Assembly: GCA_003049465.1 (NCBI GenBank) | Contig: PYSS01000051.1 | Location: 186,001 to 250,000 of the forward strand | DNA length: 64,000 nucleotides | Direction of reading: 5' to 3' | Origin: Magnaporthiopsis rhizophila | Taxonomy: Eukaryota > Ascomycota > Sordariomycetes > Magnaporthales > Magnaporthaceae | Shown here: one piece after another, positions 45,312-55,722 of the stretch | How positions within the stretch are numbered: position 1 is the stretch's first letter | Layout: each line of letters begins with the position of its first letter | Notes under the pieces: generated by a model | The model's input: only the letters and a program-made list of their open reading frames with translations | What the model was told of the DNA's origin: nothing | Database searches by the model: none | Made by a program: the position numbers and the translations under genes

Positions 45312-46418
45312 TCACACAGTCCCAGCAGCCTTGGCAGCAGGAGCAGGCTTTGTTTCTGCGGGTTTACTGGCAGCGCCTCCGGGGAGCACGCCGACGAGCT
45401 CCTTGGCGGGCACGTCGACAAAGGGCAGCTCGGCGGCGGGCGAGGCCTGGAACGCCGAGGTGGCGCGGGCGACCACGTCGGTGTCGGGAATGTGGTCGAG
45501 GCGGAAGACGGTGGCGCGCATCCACGACACGACGGCGGCGAGGCGGCGCAGGTCCAGCTCGGCCTCGGGGCGGGCCTTGAACAGGTTGCGCCAGACGGCG
45601 GCGGCCAGGACGGCGTCCCCTTTAACCATGCCCTCGTCGTAGGCTAGCACGAGCCCGCGCCAGGCCAGGAAGAGGTCCTTGAGGTGGTGCTGGCGCAGCG
45701 AGCGCGACGACAGGCCGTGCTGCACGTCCATGCGCTCCTCGGCCTCGTAGAAGAAGGCGTCCACCAGCTGCTTCTGCACGTTCTCGTACTGCTCCTTATC
45801 CAGGCACCGGAACCGCACGATAGCGAGGTACATGTGCAGCATCGTCACCTGCGCCCAGGTGCTGAAAGTTGGGAGGAGGCCGAGGTCTGTGATGAGAGAG
45901 AGCTTTGGGGTCAGTTGACCAGAATCTGTACAAGGACGGCAGAGAGATAACCGACCATGGTGCCACGGCCCACCCCCCACGCCAATCTCCTCGCCTTCCT
46001 CCGTCTTCCGGATCGTGTCCTTCTTGCGCGCCTCGGGCGAGATTGTGTAGGCGGCGCGGGCGGAGAAGAACTTGTGCGTATCCTGGACGTGGACGTAGAT
46101 GTCGTATGCGCCGACCACGCTCGACCCTCTCTTCTTGGCTGCCTGCAGGATGATCTTTTGCATGCTCGCCGTGTCCTCTGGCAGCTTTTGTTGTCGCGGG
46201 GCCGCCGTGCCGTGGAAAGTCCGTCGAGCTGTTGCATGCGTCGCCGGCGATATCCTTGGTGCTGCTGGCCCCTGTCTTGTTTGTGCTGCCTGTGCTACCG
46301 CGGCCGTTGCCACTCCTCGAGCATGTCTGCTGGCTTGCTGGCCCTGGCGACCCGAGAGGGACCCAAGCCTCGGCGGCACCGCCTCGAGGCAGGCCCTGCA
46401 GATCTGGAAATATGCCAT
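45312..46418 (-). CDS. CBP3: Cytochrome bc1 assembly/translation factor Cbp3 (UQCC1)
   Basis: Two exons, 46418-45956 and 45886-45312, giving 345 residues. The 69-nt intron is a multiple of three and stays open if retained. Removing it gives PWHHDLGLLPTFSTWAQVTM, which continues the family pattern (usually GLPxTFxTWxQVT). The N-terminus is Arg/Ala-rich and lacks acids, as a mitochondrial presequence should. The core shows MLHMYLAIVRFRCLDKEQY, VDAFFYEAEERMDVQHGL and LKDLFLAWRGLVLAYDEGM, the ubiquinol-cytochrome c chaperone domain. Cbp3 acts with Cbp6 at the mitoribosome tunnel to promote cytochrome b synthesis and complex III assembly. The A/P-rich C-terminal tail is not conserved. Splice choice moderately sure; family sure. 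Confidence 0.92.
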   Translation of the reverse strand: MAYFQICRACLEAVPPRLGSLSGRQGQQASRHARGVATAAVAQAAQTRQGPAAPRISPATHATARRTFHGTAAPRQQKLPEDTASMQKIILQAAKKRGSSVVGAYDIYVHVQDTHKFFSARAAYTISPEARKKDTIRKTEEGEEIGVGGGPWHHGRLSLCRPCTDSGQLTPKLSLITDLGLLPTFSTWAQVTMLHMYLAIVRFRCLDKEQYENVQKQLVDAFFYEAEERMDVQHGLSSRSLRQHHLKDLFLAWRGLVLAYDEGMVKGDAVLAAAVWRNLFKARPEAELDLRRLAAVVSWMRATVFRLDHIPDTDVVARATSAFQASPAAELPFVDVPAKELVGVLPGGAASKPAETKPAPAAKAAGTV

Positions 46419-46930
46419 TTACGGAGCTGGGATCGCCCGGCGTCGGTAGGGATGAGGAGTCGAGGCCGACAGCATCCCACAGATTGGGGTATGCCGTTTC
46501 ATGACGTCTCCATCCTTCTGCCCGTAAATTTCCATCCGCCTGAAAATCTGCTATCAAGGCGGGGACGGGACCCCCACCAATTGCGCTAGCAAACGCGCTG
46601 TCACGCGTGCTACCGATGCCCTGGAATAGCAAAAATACCCTAACCCTTGAACGACCTCGACGCTGGCTTTCAGCACTCCAAGTGTTATCAACCTTTCGAG
46701 AGACAACGGCACGTTAAGGTATTATGGAAGGCAAAGAAATGATCTGTTAGGATAGAAAGAAATAAAGAAAAATATAGGGGAAAAAAGAGTCAGGCGTGAG
46801 AGGTATAGAGGCGTAACAGGCATTCCTGGAGGCCGACTATCCTAGGAACAACCATACTCAATGACACAATACCAAGCTTTCCATATACGTTTTGTGCCAT
46901 CGCCCCAGTCCCACCCGCGTTGATGCAGTC
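46419..46930. other. Intergenic between CBP3 and the ketoacyl synthase gene
   Basis: About 510 nt, AT-rich near 46730-46790. No gene is seen. Confidence 0.55.
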
Positions 46931-48490
46931 TCACAATAGATTGGAAAAGACAAGTGACGCGTTCGTTCCTCCAAAGCCAAAGCTGTTCGAAACCGCCACC
47001 TTGACCGTCTTGTCCTGAGCAACATTCGCCACAAAATTGAAGTCGACTCCCACGTCGGGTGCGTCAAGGCCCAAGGTCGGAGGCACACGATCCTGTGCGT
47101 GTGTATGTGTGTGTCTAGGGTCAGACCTTGCCGGAGCGTTTTTGCATGCGGGGTCAGGGCAGGCAAGCAAGCAGGGATCACTGTCACTCACCTCTGCAAC
47201 GGCTAGGATGGAAAACACAGACTCGATGGCGCCCGCAGCACCAAGGAGGTGGCCGGTTGAGCCCTTGGTGCTGCTGACCGTGACCTGGGACTCCCTCGCG
47301 ACGCCGTCCTCGCCAAGCATGAGGGTGCGGATAGCGGCGGCCTCGGCAGCGTCGCCGACGCGGGTGCCGGTGGCGTGGGCGTTGAAGTAGTCGACGGCCG
47401 CGGGGCGGACGCCCGCGTTGCGCAGCGCCCTGCGCATGGCCAGCAGGGCGCCGGAGCCGTCGGGCCGCGGTGCTGTCATGTGGTAGGCGTCGCCGCTGCA
47501 GCCGTACCCCCGCAGCTCGGCGAGGATGTCGGCGCCGCGCTCGAGGGCGTGGTCCAGCTCCTCGAGCACCACGACGGCGGCGCCCTCGGCCATGACGAAG
47601 CCGTCGCGCGAGGCGTCGAAGGGTCGACAGCCGGCGCCGGCTGTCGAGAGCGAGCGCGCGCGCGCGAAGCCGGTAAAGGCCAGCGGGTGGATGCACGACT
47701 CGGAGCCGCCGGCGATCATGACGTCGGCGTCTCCAAAGGCAATGAAGCGGGCAGCGTCGCCGATCGAGTGGGCGCCGGTGGTGCAGGCCGTCGTGGCCGC
47801 GTGGTTTGGGCCCTGGAAGCCATGCCGCATCGCCACCTGGCCGGCTGCGAGATTTATCAGGATCTTTGGGGCGAAGAGCGGAGACACCTTCCTGTAGCCC
47901 TACGGATCGATGGGATACGAAGAACAAATGCAGACGGTCTTAGCATTTCCTTTTCCGGCTTAGGCGTTCTCTTTCTCTCACTCTCTCACTCTAGAGCGCT
48001 GGCCATGTGTTCATTAACTGCGGTTATATCTCACGTCTTTTTCATATGCGAGACTGGTGCTATAAGTCTCATCGAGGTTCCCTATACCGCTGCCCAGACA
48101 GACTCCCGTAGCCTCCAGATCGTCCTGGCCCGTCGGTCTCCAGCCAGCGTCGTCCAGGGCCATCTCGACGGCCGCGACAGCGTATTGGCAGAAGGTTGGC
48201 GTGCGACGCTGGTCGGGCGCATCCAGCCAGTCAGACGGGCGCCAAAACCCGGATAGCACTCCCGCTTGGTGGCCATCGGCCTCGCCACAGCTCTCATCGA
48301 GGACAGGGAACGTTGGAACGAGGCCGGCGATGGTGCTAGGGATGTCCTTCCACTTGCTGCGGGGCTCAAGGTGGGATATGCTTTGGATGCCCGAGGCCCC
48401 CGCGAGCAGCCTCCGCCAGGATCGACGGGCACCGACACCCAGAGGAGTGACAGCGCCAATCCCCGTGACGACGACGCGGCGGAGGGACAT
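46931..48490 (-). CDS. CEM1: Mitochondrial 3-oxoacyl-ACP synthase (KAS II type)
   Basis: Three exons: 48490-48035, 47899-47192 and 47092-46931, giving 441 residues. The start RRVVVTGIGAVTPLGVGA is the usual KAS beginning. The splices join EKD to GYRKVSPLFAPKILINLAAG, and AVAE to DRVPPTLGLDAPDVGVDFN. The catalytic triad is visible: Cys in ATTACTTGAHSIGDA, His in NAHATGTRVGD, His in GSTGHLLGAAGAIE. The end NSFGFGGTNASLVF is canonical. Fungal CEM1 elongates acyl-ACP in the mitochondrial type II fatty-acid pathway, which supplies octanoyl-ACP for lipoate and supports respiration. The N-terminus is short and has several Arg (RRSWRRLLAG) but no long presequence. It sits head to tail behind CBP3. 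Confidence 0.95.
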
Positions 48491-49634
48491 GTCGCAAGGG
48501 GAGCCGCGCTTTCTCGATCCTAGCAGAACCCGGCGCCACGATGTGGGCTCATGGCGTGATCAATGCGGCCGCGAAGTAATGTTTGCGGCTCACAGGGGAG
48601 TGCTCGCAAAGGGACAAAGAGGAGGAGACGGGACGGACGGTTCTGCTCGAATTGAGAATGCTTTAGGACCTGAATAAACTCGGTGGCTCCACTCAGTCGC
48701 CCTACGCGTGTCAAACCCACAGGCCAATCGGGGCCGTTCACACCCGCGGGAGCTTTGTGCCGTTCTGGGACTAGCGTGCGCGCTCAGGGTCAACGTCATG
48801 GGAACATCCATCTCAATTGGGACAAATCCACGAAAGGGAGCCGTAAAGAGCCACAGGAAAAGCACCCATGGAGCTCGAGGTGGTACGAACCGATGGCGGC
48901 CCCAACTCAATCTCAAGTAGATGCAGACTCAGCGTATAAACACAATTTCCTTTTGAGATCTGAGCACAACTCAGTGAGGTTTCACTTCTGGACTTCATAA
49001 ACCAAGCCCAAGCTCGCCACCAAACGCCACAACGGATCAATCAGAGACAGCACCAAACCCGGAAAGCGCCCTTCCCAGTCCATCCCACCATCATTGGCTG
49101 AAAACATCGACTAAATACGCTTGCATTTAACGCTATCGGCGCGTCCCATCCTTCAAAAAAAGACTCTGGCGATCCCGTGACTCGCGGCTGGGCTGTTGAG
49201 GCCAGCGTCGCGTCGGGGGCCGCCCTGCTTATTTTTTATCGCTTCCTGTCTGCGGGCTGTGCCTCCGCTTGTCAGCCATGCGCCCGGACCTAACCCAATC
49301 CGGCCACTGACCCCTGCGCGTTTCACCCGGTATAAAAGACCACGGCATCGATGTGTCAAGGTTGACGATGTCTTCAAGCAATCCCAACTCTGCAGAACTC
49401 TCGGGTCTGGCTTAAACCTTGTTGGCATCGAGGCGTGCCAGAACAGCGGCCTCTGCTCTGCGCCTCGGCCAAAGGGTATCGGACGGACGAACCACCCCGC
49501 ATATAGATTCTTTCACCTCCTCGGCGCCTCTGTGTGATGTTCTGACGGTCTTCGCTTGCTTGTTCCTACCTACCACAAGAAGAAAACGCGCTGCTGCTGT
49601 ATCTTGGGTGTCCCATGGTGTCTGCTAGCAGACA
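48491..49634. promoter_or_regulatory. Divergent promoter region, CEM1 / OPT transporter
   Basis: About 1.1 kb between head-to-head starts. A TATAAAA at 49331-49337, about 300 nt before the OPT ATG, is a candidate TATA box with a CT-rich leader after it. No gene seen. Confidence 0.5.
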
Positions 49635-52224
49635 ATGGCCCCATCAACATCCTCCGACAATGGTGGTGGCAAGCCGTCTGAGACGGTTGCCACCGCCATA
49701 GAGATGTCCAGCTTGCGTGAGCGTGGTAGCCAACACGGCGAAGACCTGAAGATTTCTGCGGAGCGCTGGGGTGAGTCTAGTCTGCGTCCCCTGATCGATG
49801 AGCCCGACGACGACGATGAGGGCGGTGAGGACGATGAAGCAGGATCAGAATACGAACTTTTACTAGATCCCAACCTGCCCGACGAGCTGCAACGCGAGGG
49901 CACCAGCGGCAGCGACACCACGGGCGCCAAGGAAGAGGAGGGCGCCGTCGAGGAGGACTCGCCCTACCCCGAGGTTCGCGCCGCCGTGCGCAACTACGAC
50001 GAGGACGTGCCGTGCAACACGGTCCGCGCCTGGACCATCGGCCTGTTCCTGTGCGTCATCGGCGCCTCCATGAACACCCTCTTCTCGCTGCGCTCGCCCT
50101 CCATCAGCCTCGGCGCCCTGATAGCGCAGATCATCGCCTGGCCCCTCGGCCACGGCTGGGCCCGCGTCATGCCCAAGCGCCGCTTCAGCTTCTTCGGCAT
50201 CCCCTGGTCGCTCAACCCGGGGCCGTTCAACATCAAGGAGCACTCCATCATCGTCGTCATGGCGAGCGTGTCCTTCTCGGTCGCCTACGCCACCGACATC
50301 ATCCTGGCCCAGCTCGTCTTCTACAAGCAGAACTTTGGCATCCCCTGGCAGCTGCTGCTGACCGTGTCGACCCAGTCGCTCGGCTACGGCATCGCCGGCA
50401 TGATGCGCAAGTTCCTCGTCTACCCGGCCGCCATGATCTGGCCCGGCAACCTGGTCTCGGTCACGCTGATGAACGCCATGTACGAGGCCCCGCCGCCCAA
50501 GGACCCGACCATAATCGGCGGCTCCATGCCCCGTTACCGCTGGTTTGGCATCATGACCCTCTGCTCCTTTGTTTACTACTTCATCCCCGGCTTCTTGGCA
50601 CAGTTCCTGAGCGTCTTTGCTTTTGTCACCTGGATTGCCCCAGAAAACCCCGTGATAAACCAGCTGTTTGGAGGCGTCACCGGCCTCTCGCTGCTGCCCA
50701 TAACCTTTGACTGGTCGCAGATTGTCGGCTTTGTCGGCTCTCCCCTGATCCCGCCATGGTGAGTGAGTGTATGGCGGACCGGACCGGACCAGACCAGACC
50801 AAGACCCCTGCGATGTTCGGGATCATTCATGCCCTTTGACTGCCTCTAGAACTGACTTGCTCGAAAAAAAAAGGCACGCCATCGCAAACACCATGATCGG
50901 CGTCGTCTCCTTCTACCTCATCGGGGCTTCGATCCTACAGTACACGGGCACGTGGTACGGACAGTTCCTGCCCATCAGCGACTCGGGCACCTACGACAAC
51001 ACGGGCGCCAAATACAACGTGACGCGCATCCTGACCAGCGAGTTCACGCTCAACGAGGAGGAGTACAAAAACTACTCGCCCCTCTTCATCAGCACGACCT
51101 TTGCCATGGCCTACGGCCTGTCCTTTGCGGCCATCGCGTCGCTGATCGTCTACACGTGGCTGCACCACCGCAAGATGATCTGGCAGCAGTACAAGAACGT
51201 GTCCCGCGAGGGCGACGACATCCACATGAAGCTGATGCGCAAGTACCGCGAGGCGCCCACGTGGTGGTACATGGGCCTATTCGCCATCATGCTGGCGCTG
51301 GGGTTCGTCACGGTGCTCGCGTACCCGACCAACCTGACGTGGTGGGCGTTCCTGCTGGCCGTAGCCATCTCGTTCGGCTTCGCGCTCCCGATCGGCATCA
51401 TCCAGGCCGTGACCAACAACCAGATCGGGCTCAACGTGCTCACCGAGTTCGTCTACGGCTACATCCAACCGGGCCGGCCGCTGGCCCTCATGATCTTCAA
51501 GACGTTTGGCTACATCACCATGTCGCAGGCCCTGAGCTTCGTGTCGGACCTCAAGTTCGGCCACTACATGAAGATCCCGCCCCGCACCATGTTCATGTGC
51601 CAGGTCGTCGCCACCACCTTCTCGTGCTTCATCCAAGTGGCCGTGCTCAACTTTGCTCTCGACCGCATCGACGGCGTCTGCACCCCGACCCAGCCCGAGC
51701 GCTTCACCTGCCCCGGCGGCCGCGTTTTCTTCTCGGCCTCGGTCATCTGGGGGCTCATCGGCCCCGCCCGCATGTTCTCGCCCGGTCAGATCTACTCGGG
51801 CCTCTTCATCTTCTTCGGCGTCGGCGCCGTCCTGCCCGTCATCCTCTTCTACGCCGCCAAGCGCTGGCCCAAGTCCTCCCTCAAGTACGCAATGGCGCCC
51901 CTCATCTTTGGCGGTTCCGCCGCCATCCCGCCCGCCTCGCCCCTCAACTACCTGTCGTGGGGCATCGTCGGCTACATCTTCCAGCACCTGATCCGCAAGA
52001 GGCACTTTGGCTGGTGGAGCCGCCTCAACTTCCTGACCTCGTCCGGCCTCGACCTCGGCCTCGCCCTCGCCACCCTCGTCATCTTCTTCGCCTTCACCCT
52101 CAACAACATCGACCCGCCAAAGTGGTGGGGCAACACCGTCGTCCAGACCACCATGGACTTTCAGGACACCGCTGTCCGCGCCCACGTCGCCGAGGGACAA
52201 AGGTTTGGGCCCACGTCGTGGTAA
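49635..52224 (+). CDS. OPT family oligopeptide transporter
   Basis: Two exons, 49635-50758 and 50874-52224, giving 824 residues. The 115-nt intron ends in an A-run followed by AAG; splicing restores SPLIPPWHAIANTMIG. About 130 acidic N-terminal residues (DDDDEGGEDDEAGSE..) should be cytosolic. A dozen or more hydrophobic spans follow. OPT signatures: NPGPFNIKEHSIIVVMAS in the first half, MKIPPRTMFMCQVVATTFSC in the second, with GVGAVLPVILFYAAKRWPKS near the end. These proton-coupled plasma-membrane carriers take up tetra/pentapeptides, glutathione or metal chelates in fungi. The substrate cannot be inferred by eye. Regulation by nitrogen source is common in the family but not shown here. Confidence 0.95.
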
Positions 52225-52880
52225 TGCGCGACAGAAAGAACGAGGTTCTCCCCCACCCGCGCATATGTCTGTATATATCTATACGTCAGCATGTGTACAC
52301 ACCAACCTCTCCTATCCTAGTTATATCCCCGCATTTTTTCTACTCGAATTTCTCTGTTATTTCAGGTATGGAGATTTTGCAGCTACGAAATGAATTAGCA
52401 TTTTACGAGTCTTGCATAATTGTTTTTTTTGCCGTTCCGAATGGCTAGACAATGTCTTGATGTTCCTTTCCAATCATAAACTGAGCCCACTCTAAGTGTG
52501 ATGATACTAGTATTGGATGAATGCGCAGTTGCGTTAAAAGTAGGCAGGCCTCATCACAGCCCATGACAGATAAATAGCTCCGAGGTGTTTCTGGTATCAT
52601 TCATGCTATCTGTTGTTACACTGGATTTCGAATCCGCGCCAATTGTACTAAATACAAAACAAAACAAGCGAATACGGGGAATAGGCTTTAATAGAGCAAA
52701 AACCAAACGTGAAAAACGGGGGACATACACCAATAAGAAAATAGAAAAACCAAACGAACAAATAACAGAGATTTTTTGTCCTTTTTCTTCTCCAAATCCA
52801 GCGACTCTGTCCCGGCCTCGTTCGGTCAACCCTCCCGCGGAAAAGTTGGGTAAGAGCTGAGGGAGACTGTCGAGTCCACA
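52225..52880. other. Convergent 3' flanks of the OPT and Zn2Cys6 genes
   Basis: About 650 nt, AT-richer around 52640-52790. No gene or RNA is seen. Confidence 0.55.
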
Positions 52881-55722
52881 TTAGCCGTCTGATATGGACG
52901 GAACAGCGAACAATGGAGGTGGTGGCTGCGGGAACAGTGGCGGCTGTTCTGGAGGGGGCACTTGGTCTGGTTGTGGATGGTGATGCTGCCGATGGGGCAA
53001 CTGGTCTTGCTGGCCAGAGACCATAGACGATGCCGACTGTGGCATGGAAAAACCGGTATATGTGTGACTGCTCTCCGCAGATGCTGTTGCGATCTCGGAA
53101 AGCAGAGGGTTCTTGCACTTGCTGCAGAGATATCTCAGGAGGCCCAACAGGTGTTTGGCCTGAGCGTCCACGTCGGCAGCGTAGACAAAGAATTCCAGCC
53201 TTTTCGTCATGCTCACGCAAGTCAGCCGACCTGTCCATGTCAAGAGCCGAACATTTTCCAAGAGGAAATGGCATGGAACGGGTGCGGATCGAGGCGCAAC
53301 TCACGCTGAATGTATCGCTGCGATATGTTGGTCCCCTCGCAATATTGGGTCGTGACATGACTTCCACGCCTCCGAAGAGATCTCCTGGCTTATAACAACC
53401 AAGGCCGATGAGAAGACAGAATTTCTAGTCCGCACAGACCGGTCAGTATGGGTCCCAGCCAGGATCAAGGGGACTTTGTTGGGAAACCAACACAACGAAC
53501 GGATTCCGCCTGGGTAGGAAGCCGGCCCTACGCGCGTCCGATACCGCCGATATTGCCATGTAGGACGCCTCGATAGCGTTTCGGGGAAACACCTCGCCTC
53601 CTCCCGCAAGCGGATGCGTCTCGTGCGGGCCCTTGTAGTGCGCATCGAAAAGCACAAAGGGTCGGCCCAGAAGATTGAGGCAGTGGAACTTGAGCAGCTT
53701 CCCATGCAAGAGATGCATGGCAAGCCGCCTGTGCTCGGCCGGCGTGGTGGGCGGTGGCATACCAAGAGCGTCGTTGTTGGCTATGATCGCGCTCACCGAC
53801 GGCCAGCCGAGAATGTGCTGGGATATTTCGGCGGCGATGGCTGCTGACGTTTCAGGCCTCGCGTAGATCTTGGTCAAGATCATGCTCAGGAGACCAACGC
53901 CGCGGACAACTGGAGGCAGACTGGTCTGGTCGCCCTCGGTATCCTCGGGCGGCCCGGGGAAGGCCGTGCCGTCGCTTACAACTGGCGGGCGGCCAAGCTG
54001 GGCGGCCACGAAGCGGTCGAGCACCAAGAGGCTGCGCCACACATTCCTCCTTAGTCGGCCTGTGCTCGGGTTGAAACTCCACGGCCGGCCGTTCTTCATC
54101 ATGTCGTCGTATCGCATGAGCAGATGCTCTTCTCGGTGCATCCCAAGCAGCTGCGCCAGCCAACCGGCCCTCCCTTCGTCCAGATAGGTGTCAGCACGGA
54201 TCTGCGACAGAATGTAGACGAGAGGGTAGTGCAAACCTATGTATTCGTATCCTTCATTTCTCCTCACCACACTCAGAGTGTAGAAGCATTTGAGAAGAAG
54301 AGCTCGCACGGTCCAGAGGTCCTTGCTCCACTCGCTGACCATGGCATTGGCGCTCTGGAAGTATGCCTCGGCATCAATATTGCGTATGATGGGCTCCGCC
54401 TCGGGCCCGGCCAGAACGCGGCCAAGCGCGAGGGTAAGATAGAGGAGGACACGACCCCTAGTATCACGTTTCCCTTCTGCTATTATGCTTCGGACCGTCA
54501 AGTCCATGGTCTCATCCTCGTCGTAAACCTGAAGGAGACCGTATGTCTGTTTGAGACAAAGTTTAGCGCATGTGTGTAAATCATTTCCCCCTGTTGCGAT
54601 GTACTTACATGGATGAGGTATTCTTCAACCAGAACATATGTCTCCCTCTCGCCCGGAAGGTCAATCGGTAGGGTCACATCTGGTTGTGCGAGTGATGGGC
54701 GGAGTTCCATGAGCCTGAACCTCAGGTCAAGAGGCCGAAGAAGAGGGTTCGCCATAAACGTGACCTCGAGGACGTTTCGGAGAGCATCTAGATATGCGAG
54801 ATGACTAGAACAGCCCAGAAGATCTAGACGAGATGAGATGAAGAGCAGGCTGGCGATCAGCAAAAGAGAAACGATGATACAGCCCAAGAGCGAGTCTTGA
54901 AAGACGGCCGGGTCACAGACGAGGGTTGTCTGCGGAGACAATTTGGTTTGCAACTCACTGACGGTGTCACCTTCCGGAAGAGAGAGCCCCAGCATTCTTT
55001 CGGTGGCGTAGAGGTGAGCAGGGATGCGGACATCCATCCAAGAACTGGGGCCTTCTGGCGGCGCCTCCGGCCAAGAACCGGCTCCCGGTGCCGAGTCGGC
55101 CGACCGCATGTTTCCATTGGGTGACGCGCCGGCGGTGGCGGCTTCCACGATGGGCGGCGGAGGAAAGCTGGCTTCTGGACTGAGGCCCGAGGCGGAGCCC
55201 GTGCCACCGACGGGCGTATAGGAAGTCATGGCCGCGACGGAAAACGGGGTCGATGCGTCCATGCTGCTGCCGCTGGGAGAGTCAGTCTTCACTGGCGACG
55301 GCGGCTGCGGCAAGGCTGGAGGGGTAACGGCGGCGGCAGGATCGTCGAGTCGTCGCTTCGCAGAAGGGCCAGCTACCGCCCTAATGCGGTTGACCCCATC
55401 GTAGGAGCAGTTGTCGGCGTTCTTCTTGCGAATACAGAGAGAGCATGGTTTTTGCCCATCGCACTGTATGCGCCATTGCGTGACCAGCGTAAATTTTGAG
55501 TTGAGCCATGTGTAAGTCGGAGAAGCAAGTGGTCTACCACGTCATGGATGGAGCCAGGGATGGCTCTCGAGGGTTTGCAAGGGACGGAACAGGGGGGCAG
55601 AAAGTGGCATGCATGACGGTATGGCGGTGACGGCAGCGCACCTTTTGCTTTCGCGTTTTGCAGAAGCCGCAGGCCTGGGCGATGCGAATCCGCTTGTCAT
55701 CCGGCACCCTTGGACGGGTCAT
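52881..55722 (-). CDS. Zn2Cys6 fungal-specific transcription factor
   Basis: Five exons: 55722-55642, 55463-54609, 54546-53492, 53424-53305 and 53199-52881, giving 809 residues. The first intron splits the zinc cluster. The join gives C-x2-C-x6-C-x5-C-x2-C-x8-C (ACGFCKTRKQKCDGQKPCSL, CIRKKNADNC), a complete GAL4-type binuclear cluster. The fungal TF (MHR) domain follows in exon 3: DTYLDEGRAGWLAQLLGMHR, LRRNVWRSLLVLDRFVAAQL and HCLNLLGRPFVLF. The last splices yield NPFVVNSVFSSALVVISQEI, then IHSALEFFVYAADVDAQAKHLLGLL, the usual end of this TF subfamily, and a P/Q/H-rich tail. It should bind CGG-containing sites in the nucleus. The regulated pathway is unknown. The exon 4/5 splice choice is inference from family pattern. 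Confidence 0.87.

Noticed and set aside
50952..52448. Long plus-strand frame (498 codons) inside the OPT gene
   Set aside because: Arg/His/Pro-rich shadow of the GC-rich OPT exon; the transporter frame carries the family motifs.
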